A program made the position numbers and the translations under genes. From DASUCS01 sp041166745 (GTDB taxonomy: Bacteria > Actinomycetota > Acidimicrobiia > Acidimicrobiales > JACDCH01): 64,000 nt of DNA. The stretch is from contig JBEEGH010000034.1 of NCBI GenBank assembly GCA_041166745.1, positions 248,001 to 312,000 on the forward strand. Reading direction: 5' to 3'. Under the pieces are notes generated by a model, which was not told the DNA's origin, searched no databases, and saw nothing but the letters and a program-made list of their open reading frames with translations. Within the stretch, counting starts at the first letter, position 1. The number at the start of each line of letters is the position of its first letter. Shown here piece after piece: positions 26,409 to 35,111 of this stretch.

Positions 26409-27031
26409 CGCTCGTCGTCTGCACTGGTACCGGCACCGAGATCGGCAAGACGTGGGTGGGCGCCGCGGTGCTCTCGACTCTGGTCGCCGACGGTCTCAGC
26501 GTTGCCGCCCGCAAGCCGGTCCAGTCCTACGACAGCGCGGAAGCCGGTCCCACCGACGCTGATGTTCTCGCGATGGCTTCGGGCGAGCATCCTCACGACA
26601 TCTGTCCCGCCCACCGCTGGTATCCGGTGGCGATGGCGCCGCCGATGGCGGCGGCCGTACTCGAGCGCGAGGCGTTCACCGTCGAGGATCTGGTCGCCGA
26701 GCTGGGGTGGCCGTCCCCCGAGCCCGACGTGCGCTGGATCGAGACCGTTGGCGGCGTCCGCTCGCCTATTGCATTCGACGGTGACAGTGCGGATCTCTGC
26801 GCCGCGGTCGAGCCCGACGTGATCGTGTTGGTCGCCGATGCCGGGCTCGGCACGATCAATTCCGTGCGGCTGTCCGTCACCGCGCTCGCGCCGTGGCCGG
26901 TGTTCGTGTATCTGAATCGCTATGACGAATCCGACGAGCTGCATGTGCTGAACCGTTCGTGGCTCGCCGACCGCGACCGTTTCGAGGTGTTCGCGATGCC
27001 CGGCGACCTCGCCAGGCGTTTGACTCCTTGA
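26405..27031 (+). CDS. bioD: Dethiobiotin synthetase
   Basis: A 208-residue ATP-dependent enzyme that closes the ureido ring of DAPA with CO2. The P-loop is GTGTEIGKTWVGAAVL at residues about 7-22 and the substrate-binding ARKPVQSYD follows. ETVGGVRSPIAFDGDSADL matches the family block after the second strand. The GTG start overlaps the bioF stop by GTGA, giving strict coupling of the three biotin genes. No bioB is in the window. Confidence 0.9.
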   Translation: MTLVVCTGTGTEIGKTWVGAAVLSTLVADGLSVAARKPVQSYDSAEAGPTDADVLAMASGEHPHDICPAHRWYPVAMAPPMAAAVLEREAFTVEDLVAELGWPSPEPDVRWIETVGGVRSPIAFDGDSADLCAAVEPDVIVLVADAGLGTINSVRLSVTALAPWPVFVYLNRYDESDELHVLNRSWLADRDRFEVFAMPGDLARRLTP

Positions 27032-27053
27032 GTGGCGGGGCAACCGTGACTCC

Positions 27054-27920
27054 GTGACCGGGCGGGGTGTGATCTTCGTCAACCCGAGTTCGGGCGGCGG
27101 TACCGAGATCGACGACCTGACCGCGAAGTTCGATGGCCACGAGGTCGTGGAATCCGAACCAACCGGTTTCGCCGAGCAGCTGCACAAGGCCCTCGATCGC
27201 GACGACAAACCGGCGTTCGTCGGTGTCGCTGGAGGTGACGGCACGATCCGCACCGCGGTGGAGGTCGTACTGGACGTTTCGCCGGACACACCGCTGCTCG
27301 TCGTCCCGACGGGGACGCGCAATCACTTCGCTCGCGACCTCGGCATCGAGACGATCGACGACGCGGCCGCAGCACTCGAGGCAAGTGGTACGCGGAAGGT
27401 CGACACCGCAACCGTGAACGATGCCTTCTTCATCAACAACTCGAGCGTTGGCGTGTACCCACGGCTCGTGGCGCATCGTGAAGCGCGCGAGTCGAAGATG
27501 CCCAAGGGTGTTGCCGCCATCATCGCCGCGTGGCATCAGCTGCGGTTCGGCCGGCACATGCGCGTGAAGGTCGATGGCACGCCCGTCAAGGCGTGGGCGG
27601 TCTTCATTGGCAACAACTGCTACGGCGAATCGCTCCGCGACCTCACGGGCCGCGAACGGATGGACGAAGGCATTCTCGACGTGCGCATCGCCCACGCCGA
27701 CCAACGGCTCTCGCGGCTGCGCATCGTCGGCGCCGTGTTGTTCGGTCGAGTCGAGCAGTCACCGCTCATCGACCGCAAGCGGTGTACATCGGTGCAGCTC
27801 GACGTCGGTCGCCAGGTCGATGTCGCGCTCGACGGTGAGGTGACGTCGATGGAATCTCCGCTGAACTACGCGTCGCGTCCTCTCGCGCTGACGGTCGTCA
27901 GCGCGCCGCGCGCCGACTGA
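27054..27920 (+). CDS. Diacylglycerol/lipid kinase family protein (YegS/DagK-like)
   Basis: A 288-residue protein with the DAGK catalytic fold: FVNPSSGGG at the N-terminus, the nucleotide-binding GVAGGDGTIRTA, and the LLVVPTGTRNHFARDLGI block. The C-terminal beta domain has VFIGNNCYGESLRDLTGRER. It should phosphorylate a lipid such as diacylglycerol or a sphingoid-like base; the exact substrate is not readable. It begins 22 bases after bioD and may share that transcript. It converges with mreB. Confidence 0.85.
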   Translation: MTGRGVIFVNPSSGGGTEIDDLTAKFDGHEVVESEPTGFAEQLHKALDRDDKPAFVGVAGGDGTIRTAVEVVLDVSPDTPLLVVPTGTRNHFARDLGIETIDDAAAALEASGTRKVDTATVNDAFFINNSSVGVYPRLVAHREARESKMPKGVAAIIAAWHQLRFGRHMRVKVDGTPVKAWAVFIGNNCYGESLRDLTGRERMDEGILDVRIAHADQRLSRLRIVGAVLFGRVEQSPLIDRKRCTSVQLDVGRQVDVALDGEVTSMESPLNYASRPLALTVVSAPRAD

Positions 27921-27923
27921 TTT

Positions 27924-28928
27924 TCAGCGGCGGGCGCCCATGAACATGCTCTTCAACCGGTCGTAGTTCTCGATCACCCGTCCAGCGCCGATGACCACGC
28001 ACTCGAGGGGAGCCTCGACGAGGTGCACCGGGATCTCGGTCTCCTCGGAGATGCGGAGGTCGAACCCGCGCAGCATCCCACCACCACCCACGAGGTACAT
28101 GCCGCGCACGATGAGGTCTTGTGCAAGCTCAGGTGGAGCCTGCCCGAGACAGGCGATCACGGAGTCGACGACGGCGGCCACCTGTTCGTCGATCGCCTCG
28201 CGACACTCCTCGGGCGACAGGATCACCGTCTTCGGCAATCCACTCATGAGGTCGCGGCCCCGCACTTCGGCCTTGAACTCGTCGAGCGTCGGGTACGCCG
28301 ATCCGATCGCGACCTTGATCTCCTCCGCTGTGCGCTCGCCGACGGCGATGCCGTACTCCCGGCGAACATAGGTCTGGATGGCCGAGTCGATGTCGAACGA
28401 ACCGACCCGCACGGCCTGCAGGGCCACGATGCCGCCGAGCGAGATGAGCGCCGTTTCCGACGTGCCACCGCCGACATCGATGACCATGTTGCCGACTGGC
28501 TCGTTGATCGGCAGACCGGCACCGATCGCCGCGGCCATCGGCTGCTCGATGAGTTGTGCGTCGGCCGCTCCGGCGCGGCGCGCCGCTTCGGTCACCGCAC
28601 GACGCTCGACCTCGGTGATCGCAGACGGCACGCAGATGACGACGCGCGGCCGGTTGAATCGGTTGACGCCGACGCGCTGCAACAGCAGGCGGATCATGCG
28701 CTGCGTGATGTCGAAGTCCGTGATCGCCCCGCCACGCAGCGGTCGCACCGCGACGATGTAGCCAGGCGTACGCCCGATCATCTGCCAGGCCTCGTGACCC
28801 ATCGCCAGAACGTCGCCGGTGCGGCTGTTCAGCGCGATGACCGAGGGCTCGTTGAGGACGATGCCCCGGCCTCGTTCGTACACCAGCGTGTTCGCTGTGC
28901 CGAGGTCGATCGCCAGGTCGCGGGCCAT
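27924..28928 (-). CDS. mreB: Rod shape-determining protein MreB
   Basis: A 334-residue actin-like ATPase, full length for the family. Phosphate-binding motifs are LAIDLGTANTLVYERGRG at the start, VVICVPSAITEVERRAV, MVIDVGGGTSETALISLGG and MYLVGGGGMLRGF. It polymerises under the membrane and directs lateral wall synthesis. The ATG overlaps the stop of a 55-residue membrane protein (TGATG), itself coupled to moaE. MreC, MreD and RodA are not in the window. Confidence 0.94.
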   Translation of the reverse strand: MARDLAIDLGTANTLVYERGRGIVLNEPSVIALNSRTGDVLAMGHEAWQMIGRTPGYIVAVRPLRGGAITDFDITQRMIRLLLQRVGVNRFNRPRVVICVPSAITEVERRAVTEAARRAGAADAQLIEQPMAAAIGAGLPINEPVGNMVIDVGGGTSETALISLGGIVALQAVRVGSFDIDSAIQTYVRREYGIAVGERTAEEIKVAIGSAYPTLDEFKAEVRGRDLMSGLPKTVILSPEECREAIDEQVAAVVDSVIACLGQAPPELAQDLIVRGMYLVGGGGMLRGFDLRISEETEIPVHLVEAPLECVVIGAGRVIENYDRLKSMFMGARR

Positions 28929-29095
28929 CAGGGCCTGGGCTCGACGTCGTCTTCCGGCGACAATGCCTTCATCTGCTGCTGAAAGCCCTCGATGCTCGAC
29001 CGCATCCCCTGCGGCTTGCGCTGACGGAACACCAGCGCGAACGAGCTCAACACGATCACGATCAGCGGCACCAGCAGAAACAACAACACGCTCAT
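28928..29095 (-). CDS. 55-residue single-pass membrane protein between moaE and mreB
   Basis: A small gene whose ATG overlaps the moaE stop (ATGA) and whose TGA overlaps the mreB start (TGATG). The protein begins MSVLLFLLVPLIVIVLSS, a clear membrane helix of about 20 residues, followed by FALVFRQRKPQGMRSSIE and an acidic tail (ALSPEDDVEPRP). The length exactly fills the space between moaE and mreB, which with double coupling makes it very likely real. Function unknown. A role as membrane partner of MreB is a guess from the operon. Confidence 0.75.
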   Translation of the reverse strand: MSVLLFLLVPLIVIVLSSFALVFRQRKPQGMRSSIEGFQQQMKALSPEDDVEPRP

Positions 29096-29565
29096 TGCTG
29101 CAACTCGTTCGCGTCGACGAGCTCCTGGGCGTCGCTCCCCCAGGCCTCACCACCGGACCACGTTTCGTGCTTCCAGATCGGCACCGATGCCTTGACCGCG
29201 TCGATGCAATATCGAGCACCGAGGAACGCCTCGTCGCGATGCGGGGACGAGACGGCCACGACCACTGCGGATTCACCGACGGGCACCACGCCGATGCGAT
29301 GGATGAGGGCGATTCGACCGAGTGTCGGCCAGCGCAGGCGAGCTTCGTCGGCGATCGCCCGCAGCCGAGGTTCGACCTGCTCCTCGTACGCCTCGTACTC
29401 CAGCAGCTCCACTCCAGGGCGACCGGGAGCGTGATCGCGCGCGGTGCCACTGAAGACGACGACGGCGCCGCAGTCAGGACGCACCACCCAGTCGGCTGCG
29501 GACGCGACAGGCAAGGGATCGCCCGACAGCCCGAACCAGACATCCCCCGATGTCGGCGGTTGCAT
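29092..29565 (-). CDS. moaE: Molybdopterin synthase catalytic subunit
   Basis: A 157-residue MoaE. The family pattern GAVVVFSGTARDHAPGRPG, LEYEAYEEQVEPRLRAIADE, RIALIHRIGVVPVGE and SSPHRDEAFLGARYCIDAVK followed by VPIWKHETW includes the catalytic Lys. It would convert precursor Z to molybdopterin with a thiocarboxylated MoaD, which is not encoded nearby. It heads the moaE - small membrane protein - mreB operon, and lies divergent from the HtrA-type protease. Confidence 0.92.
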   Translation of the reverse strand: MQPPTSGDVWFGLSGDPLPVASAADWVVRPDCGAVVVFSGTARDHAPGRPGVELLEYEAYEEQVEPRLRAIADEARLRWPTLGRIALIHRIGVVPVGESAVVVAVSSPHRDEAFLGARYCIDAVKASVPIWKHETWSGGEAWGSDAQELVDANELQQ

Positions 29566-29625
29566 GGAGAGACAGCGTACGGGGCGCGGTCCCCCGACGA
29601 AGACCCGTCACTATCGTTGGTCTTC

Positions 29626-30846
29626 GTGCCCTTCGACGACGCCGACGACGACGACACGCCCCTCAGCGGCGCGCCGCTGCCGCCCGACGACCGGTTGTGG
29701 CGCCATCCGTCAGAGCTCGGACTGTCCCTCGGCTCGGCCGGCACGAGCTCTTCCACCGATCCGTCGGGCACGAGGTTGTGGGCCGTGGCGGTGGTGGCCG
29801 GTCTCATCGGCTCGGCCCTTTCGTTGGGCGTCGTCGCGGTGGCCGGGCGCCTGTCGGCCGATGTCGTCGAGAAGCGAGTGATCGAACGCGTCGCGGTGCG
29901 ACCAGTCGCGGAGCTCAGCCTCGCCAGCGCATCAGGTTCGGGGCAAGGCGTCATCGCGATCGCCAAGTCGATGGCGCCGGCCATCGCTCGCATCGAGAGC
30001 AGCACTGACAAGGGCAAGACGATCGCGTCCGCCATCCTCGTGCGCACCGACGGCTACCTCGTCACCAACGCGCACGTCGTCGCTTCGATCACCAAAGTTC
30101 TGGTCGTGCTGTCCGACGGCAGCGAGCTCGCGGGCCGCGTCGTCGGCATCGATGCGATGACGGACATCGCCATCCTGAAGGTCGACCGAGATCAGCTTCC
30201 GGTCGCCGTTCTCGGATCGGCCACCGATCTGCAATCGGGGCAGCCGGCCATCGCCATCGGGTCGCCCCTCGGAACGTCGGGCGGCCCATCGGTCACCGTT
30301 GGCGTGATCAGTGCGCTCGGTCGTCGCGTCGACAGCTTCGACGGCGTCGAGTTGCACGACATGGTCCAGACCGACGCGCCCACCGCAGCAGGTTCGTCGG
30401 GCGGCGCGCTGTGCGACGGCTCGGGGTCGGTCATCGGCATGACGACTGCGATCTCCACGTCCACCGACCCAGCCGCCAACGCGCTCGTATACGCGATCCC
30501 GGTCGACATCGTCCGCGCCGTCGCCGACGACATCATCGCCACCGGCGCGGCGCGCCACTCTTGGCTCGGCGTCGAGGGTGCGGATCTCGACGCGGCGAAC
30601 GCGAAGGACATCGGCGTGACCGGTGGAGCAAAGGTCACCAAGGTGATCGACAACAGTCCCGCGTCGTTGGCCGGGCTGCGATCCGACGACGTCGTCACCG
30701 CGCTCGACGGTGCGAAGATCACGTCGATGTCGTCGTTCGTCGTCGCCCTACGCGGTCATCACCCGGGCGACTCGATCACGTTGGAGATCCGACGAGGTGC
30801 AGCACCACAGACGATGGTGATCACCCTCGGCGAGCGGAACGCCTGA
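29626..30846 (+). CDS. HtrA/DegP-type membrane-anchored serine protease with PDZ domain
   Basis: A 406-residue protein from GTG 29626 (VPFDDADDDDTPLSG). An acidic cytoplasmic head contains LWRHPSELG, a motif common in actinobacterial HtrA proteins. One membrane helix follows (AVAVVAGLIGSALSLGVVAV). The trypsin-like domain has His in VTNAHVVAS, Asp in AMTDIAILKV and Ser in AAGSSGGAL. The C-terminal PDZ domain is near VTKVIDNSPASLAGLRSDDV. It should degrade or process misfolded envelope proteins. The last 26 bases overlap the convergent epimerase gene. A TTG start nine bases upstream is possible. Confidence 0.88.
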   Translation: MPFDDADDDDTPLSGAPLPPDDRLWRHPSELGLSLGSAGTSSSTDPSGTRLWAVAVVAGLIGSALSLGVVAVAGRLSADVVEKRVIERVAVRPVAELSLASASGSGQGVIAIAKSMAPAIARIESSTDKGKTIASAILVRTDGYLVTNAHVVASITKVLVVLSDGSELAGRVVGIDAMTDIAILKVDRDQLPVAVLGSATDLQSGQPAIAIGSPLGTSGGPSVTVGVISALGRRVDSFDGVELHDMVQTDAPTAAGSSGGALCDGSGSVIGMTTAISTSTDPAANALVYAIPVDIVRAVADDIIATGAARHSWLGVEGADLDAANAKDIGVTGGAKVTKVIDNSPASLAGLRSDDVVTALDGAKITSMSSFVVALRGHHPGDSITLEIRRGAAPQTMVITLGERNA

Positions 30847-31783
30847 CGAGCGCAACGATCCCGGCGATCGCTCCGAGCACGACCGCGCCGAACCCGGCGA
30901 GTGCGATCTCCTGACGGCGCTGTGGGCTCACCGTCGCCCACGGCGTCGGGCGGTGACCTGCGACGTACGCCTCTTCGTTGCTGAAGGTCGACGCCCACCC
31001 CGCCGCCTTGATGCGATCGTTGGCGACGACCCACGGGTGCATCGTGTACGGCAACAATCCGGGCGGTGCGCTCGCGGGATCGAGTCGCCATCGCAACCAC
31101 GCCAGGCGGCGGGCCGCGGGTTCGGGCACTCGCACGCCCGGCATCCCCGCAAGCGCGCGCAGTTGATCGCCGGCGATCCACCCATCAGGACTGACGTTGA
31201 AGGGACCATCGAGCCGGCTCTGCAATGCCAACACGACGGCGGTCGTGACATCGTCGAGGTGCACGTACTGTCCCGGCGGATCGTCCGGACCGGCGGCACG
31301 GATCGCCGACACCTCTCGCAGTCCGCGGGCGAGCCAACCACTCGCGTCCTCCGCTAGGGGGACCGCGGGACGTAGCACCGCGACCGTCGCGCCAGGGTGC
31401 TCGTGCTTCCAATCGGCGGCGAGACGCTCGCGCTCGGCGGCTCGAACGGCGAAGTCGAGATCGGGGTTCGGACGTAGCGGCGCGTCTTCGGTGAGGGGCA
31501 CAGGGTTGTTGGCCCAGGCGCCGTAGGCCGTCGCGCTCGACATCAACACGACGTGCGCCGCGCCCACCGCGCCGGCGGCATCGAGCACCGCTCGTGTCTC
31601 GTCGACACCGCCGCTCAGGTGGATCACAGCGTCGGCGCCCTCGAAACGGACCTTGAGATCCGGGCTGTGCAGGTCGTGCTCGTCGAGGGCGATGATCCGC
31701 TGCACGCCGTCGAGCCGACCCAGAGCGGCGGCCACGCGACGGCCGAGAGAATCAGCGGCACCGCTGAGGACGACGGTCGACAT
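30821..31783 (-). CDS. NAD-dependent epimerase/dehydratase family (extended SDR) protein
   Basis: A protein of 320 residues from ATG 31783. The N-terminus STVVLSGAADSLGRRVAAAL is a Rossmann nucleotide-binding motif (GxxxxxG), VLMSSATAYGAW carries the SDR Ser-x-Tyr-like region, and QYVHLDDVTTAVVLAL is the typical HLDD block of sugar epimerases. The C-terminus has a membrane helix (LAGFGAVVLGAIAGIVALV) and a basic tail, unusual for the family and suggesting membrane attachment. Substrate unknown. Its start lies 17 bases from the divergent DUF2342 gene. Confidence 0.75.
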   Translation of the reverse strand: MSTVVLSGAADSLGRRVAAALGRLDGVQRIIALDEHDLHSPDLKVRFEGADAVIHLSGGVDETRAVLDAAGAVGAAHVVLMSSATAYGAWANNPVPLTEDAPLRPNPDLDFAVRAAERERLAADWKHEHPGATVAVLRPAVPLAEDASGWLARGLREVSAIRAAGPDDPPGQYVHLDDVTTAVVLALQSRLDGPFNVSPDGWIAGDQLRALAGMPGVRVPEPAARRLAWLRWRLDPASAPPGLLPYTMHPWVVANDRIKAAGWASTFSNEEAYVAGHRPTPWATVSPQRRQEIALAGFGAVVLGAIAGIVALVRRSARRG

Positions 31784-31800
31784 CGCCCTACCATGCCAAC

Positions 31801-33024
31801 GTGAGCGATCGAGGTCCACTCGACCCGGACGACGACCCCTTCCGGAGCATTCCCCTCTTCGGCGACCTGGCGCGGATGTTGCAGCAGCAAGGGCCCGTCA
31901 GCTGGGACGCCGCTCGCCAGCTGGCCGCATCGATCGCCACCGAGGGCGTGTCCGAGCCGAACATCGATCCCCTCGACCGCATCAAGCTCGAACAGCTGGC
32001 CCGGGTGGCCGACCTGCAGGTCGCGAACGCCTCGGGCCTCACGACCTCCCCGACCGGTCGGGGCCTCACGGTCGTGCCGGTGAACCGCAGCCAATGGATA
32101 CAACAGACGCTTTCGTCTCACCGCCCGCTGCTCGAAGCGCTCGCTGGCTCGCTCAGCGGTGGAATGGCGGCGGGCATGCCTGGCCTCGGCGACGATCCGG
32201 ACGACCTCGACGATCCGATGGCCAAGATGCTCGGCGGAATCATGCAGGCCTTCGGCCCGGTGATGCTCGGAATGACCGCGGGGTCGATGATCGGTCACCT
32301 CGCGAAGCGATCACTCGGCCAGTACGACCTGCCCATCCCCCGCCCGCCCGGCGACGAGTTGATGATCGTGCTGTCGAACCTCGACGAGTTCGGGCGCGAA
32401 TGGAGCCTGCCGGAAGACGATCTGCGGCTGTGGGTGTGCGTTCATGAGGTCGCCCATCACGCGGTGTTGTCGCTGCCGCACGTGCGCAAGCGGCTCGAGG
32501 GGTTGCTCCACGCGTACGTCGCAGGATTCGAGCCGGATACCGGCTCGTTCGAATCGAAGCTGGGCGAGCTCGATGTCAGCGACCTGTCAGCGATGGACAA
32601 CATGCAACAACTCCTCGGAGACCCCGAGGTGCTGCTCGGCGCCATTCAGTCCTCCGCCCAGCGCGACCTGTTGCCCCGCCTCGAAGCGTTGGTCGCGGTC
32701 ATCGTCGGTTACGTCGATCACCTCATGGACGAGATCGGTCACGGCTTGATCGGCTCGTACAGCATGGTCACCGAGGCGATGCGGCGACGGCGCGTCACCG
32801 CCGATCCGTCCGATCGTTTCGTCGAACGACTATTCGGCCTGGAGTTGTCGCAAACGCAATACGAACGAGGCTCGGCGTTCGTCGAGGGAGCGGTCGACCG
32901 CGCCGGCCCCGAAGCGCTCGATCGACTGTGGCTCTCCGACCGCGAGCTGCCGACCCCGGCCGAAGTCGACGCCCCCGGACTCTGGCTCGCCCGCATCGAC
33001 ATCGACATCGACGACCCCACCTGA
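31801..33024 (+). CDS. DUF2342 family zinc-dependent metalloprotease-like protein
   Basis: A 407-residue protein of the actinobacterial DUF2342 family (annotated elsewhere as zinc-dependent metalloprotease or F420-associated). The motif CVHEVAHHAVL at about 220 is an HExxH-type site. Other family blocks are WDAARQLAASIATEG near the start, QWIQQTLSSHRPLLEALAG, and VVGYVDHLMDEIG-like VIVGYVDHLMDEIGHGLIGS. A Gly/Met-rich loop (GGMAAGMPGLG) is present. The GTG start lies only 17 bases from the divergent epimerase, so one or both transcripts are probably leaderless. Protease activity is inferred from the motif. Confidence 0.82.
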   Translation: MSDRGPLDPDDDPFRSIPLFGDLARMLQQQGPVSWDAARQLAASIATEGVSEPNIDPLDRIKLEQLARVADLQVANASGLTTSPTGRGLTVVPVNRSQWIQQTLSSHRPLLEALAGSLSGGMAAGMPGLGDDPDDLDDPMAKMLGGIMQAFGPVMLGMTAGSMIGHLAKRSLGQYDLPIPRPPGDELMIVLSNLDEFGREWSLPEDDLRLWVCVHEVAHHAVLSLPHVRKRLEGLLHAYVAGFEPDTGSFESKLGELDVSDLSAMDNMQQLLGDPEVLLGAIQSSAQRDLLPRLEALVAVIVGYVDHLMDEIGHGLIGSYSMVTEAMRRRRVTADPSDRFVERLFGLELSQTQYERGSAFVEGAVDRAGPEALDRLWLSDRELPTPAEVDAPGLWLARIDIDIDDPT

Positions 33025-33028
33025 AACG

Positions 33029-33076
33029 AAATCCCGTGCATAGCGACACATTTCTGTGTCGCTATGCACGGGATTT
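33029..33076. repeat. Intergenic palindrome family A, copy 1 (convergent gene ends)
   Basis: Arms of 22 bases (33029-33050 and 33055-33076) pair perfectly across the loop TTTC. The right arm runs into the MFS gene and supplies its last codons and TAG stop. A second copy at 61764-61811 differs at two stem positions, each matched by the complementary change in the other arm. Placed between convergent genes, it may end transcription in both directions. Confidence 0.85.
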
Positions 33077-34393
33077 GGCGAACTCAGGAATTGCGGAGCG
33101 CTTGGACGCGGTCCAGTAGGCAAAGGCGGCGAAGCCCGCGGCGCCGGCGACGACCACGAAGCCAACGCGAGCGGGGATCGGGACGATGACCGGCAGGAAC
33201 GCTCCGATCACCCACAACAGCTGAAAGCGCGTTTCGAAGCCAGCGAACGAACGTCCGAAGTTCGCGTCGGGCGCGTCGCGCTGCACGATGGCGTCGAATG
33301 CCAGACGTCCGGCACTCGCGCCGAGACCGACCAGCAGCGCGCATCCCGCCGATCCGAGGAGGCCACCTTGGAGCGCGCACGCAAGACCACCGCCAGCCAC
33401 CAGCACGAGCACTCCTACGAGCATGCGTTCCTCGCTGAAGATCTGACGTAGGCGCGGCGCCACGACGGCACCCAACAACGCGCCCGCCACACTCGCCACC
33501 AGCACCGCGCCGAAGTGCCATGCCGGTGCGGTTGTCGGGTGTCCGGTGCCGGCGCTCGGGAAGCCCGCGACGTGGCGGACAGCTCGTCCGACGGCGAGGC
33601 CCACTGGCACCGGCGCGTCGTTGCCACCACCCTTCAGGTCGAACGCCAAGAGGAACGTGAGGAAGCCGACAATGCCGCGGAGCAGCCCCATGGCCTCGGC
33701 CGCGTGCACGATTCCGGCGCCTCGCAGCTCGGTCTCTTCAGCCGTGCCCGCGGGCTCGGGCGCAACCGCCGCCGGCGCGAGCCGAGTGGCCAATGCGGAT
33801 GCGGTGCCCGACGCGATTGCCGCCAAGACGAGCGCGCTCTCGGGCCCGAAGAGCTTCACGAGCCCGGCTGCCGGTGCCCCGACGGCCAATCCGATGATGC
33901 CGGACAGCAGCGACAGGCGCGAGTTGGCCCGCACGAGTTCGGACTCGTCGGTGACGACCGTCGGGACGAGCGCCGCCTTGCCGATGCCATAGCCCTTGCC
34001 GAGCACGAGGATCATGAACGCCGCGGGAAACAGGAACAGGTCGTCGACGTGGCTCACCATGAACAAACAGACGAGGGCGCGGAGCCCGGTGGCCGTCACC
34101 ACCATGAGTCGACGTCCACCCTTGATCCGGTCGATGGCCGGGCCGACGAGCGGGGCCACCACCGCGAACGGCGCCATGGTCAACACGAGGTAGAGGGCGA
34201 CCTTGTCGCGCGCCGCGCCCGAAGGAATCGAGAAGAACAGTGTGCCCGCCAACGACACCGTGACGAGCGTGTCCGTCGCGACCGAGAAGGCGTGTACCCG
34301 TGCGAGACGCGTGAACGGTGAGACGGCGAAGGGATCGTCGGCGAGCGTCCTCGCCGGTGATGAGAGTTTGCGCCACCCCTCGTGACTGCTCAC
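33062..34393 (-). CDS. Major facilitator superfamily transporter
   Basis: A 443-residue protein with about 12 hydrophobic segments; examples are VSLAGTLFFSIPSG, VLTMAPFAVVAPLVGPAIDR (the MFS loop 2-3 region with DRIKGGRR), and IIGLAVGAPAAGLVKLFG. The substrate is not readable. It starts at a GTG four bases after the regX3 stop, so it closes the pst-phoU-senX3-regX3 block and may respond to phosphate. The C-terminal codons lie within the right arm of the family A palindrome. Confidence 0.8.
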   Translation of the reverse strand: MSSHEGWRKLSSPARTLADDPFAVSPFTRLARVHAFSVATDTLVTVSLAGTLFFSIPSGAARDKVALYLVLTMAPFAVVAPLVGPAIDRIKGGRRLMVVTATGLRALVCLFMVSHVDDLFLFPAAFMILVLGKGYGIGKAALVPTVVTDESELVRANSRLSLLSGIIGLAVGAPAAGLVKLFGPESALVLAAIASGTASALATRLAPAAVAPEPAGTAEETELRGAGIVHAAEAMGLLRGIVGFLTFLLAFDLKGGGNDAPVPVGLAVGRAVRHVAGFPSAGTGHPTTAPAWHFGAVLVASVAGALLGAVVAPRLRQIFSEERMLVGVLVLVAGGGLACALQGGLLGSAGCALLVGLGASAGRLAFDAIVQRDAPDANFGRSFAGFETRFQLLWVIGAFLPVIVPIPARVGFVVVAGAAGFAAFAYWTASKRSAIPEFAKSRA

Positions 34394-34397
34394 CGGG

Positions 34398-35111
34398 TCA
34401 TGCTACGGGCGTGCGCGGTACCTCGTATTTGTAGCCGTAGCCGCGGATCGTGACGATGTGCGTCGGGTTCGACGGCTCGGGTTCGACCTTTGCCCTAAGG
34501 CGTTTGATGTGCACGTCGAGCGTCTTGGTGTCACCCACGTAGTCCGACCCCCAGACCCGGTCGATGAGCGTGTCGCGAGTGAGCACGCGGCCGGCGTTTT
34601 CCAGCAACAGTGCCAGCAGCTCGAATTCCTTGAGCGGCAGTCGCACCGCGTTACCGCGGATGCTGACCTCATGGCGCTCCGAGTCGAGCATCACGTCGCC
34701 GACGAGCATCGCGTCGCCCGACGGATAGGCGATGGTGTCGGTCGCCGGCTTGCGCCGCAGAACCGCACGGATACGTGCGACCAGCTCTCGCAGCCGGTAG
34801 GGCTTGGTGATGTAGTCGTCGGCGCCCACCTCCAGCCCGACGACGGTGTCGATCTCCGCGCTCTTCGCCGTAACCATGATGATGGGCACTTGTGATCGAC
34901 GGCGCAGCTCGCGGCAGACGTCGATGCCAGAGACCTTTGGCAGCATCACGTCGAGCAGCACGAGGTCTGGGTGCACGACGTCGAACATCTCGAGCGCCTC
35001 ACTACCGTCACGCGCCACTCGCACCCGGAAGCCTTCGCGGCTCAGTCCAACAGTAAGGGCCTCGATGAACGAGTCCTCGTCTTCCACCACGAGGATCGTC
35101 GTCTCAGGCAC
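34398..35111 (-). CDS. regX3: OmpR-family response regulator, RegX3/PhoP-like
   Basis: A 237-residue regulator. The receiver domain has the acidic pair in VVEDEDSFIEAL, the phospho-Asp in PDLVLLDVMLPKVSG and Lys near VTAKS. The C-terminal winged helix shows LPLKEFELLALLLENAGRVL and VWGSDYVGDTKTLDVHIKRL. It is next to a SenX3-like kinase (one-base TAGTG overlap) and follows phoU and the pst genes, the usual setting of phosphate regulators. It should bind the PHO box at 41102-41123. Confidence 0.9.
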   Translation of the reverse strand: MPETTILVVEDEDSFIEALTVGLSREGFRVRVARDGSEALEMFDVVHPDLVLLDVMLPKVSGIDVCRELRRRSQVPIIMVTAKSAEIDTVVGLEVGADDYITKPYRLRELVARIRAVLRRKPATDTIAYPSGDAMLVGDVMLDSERHEVSIRGNAVRLPLKEFELLALLLENAGRVLTRDTLIDRVWGSDYVGDTKTLDVHIKRLRAKVEPEPSNPTHIVTIRGYGYKYEVPRTPVA

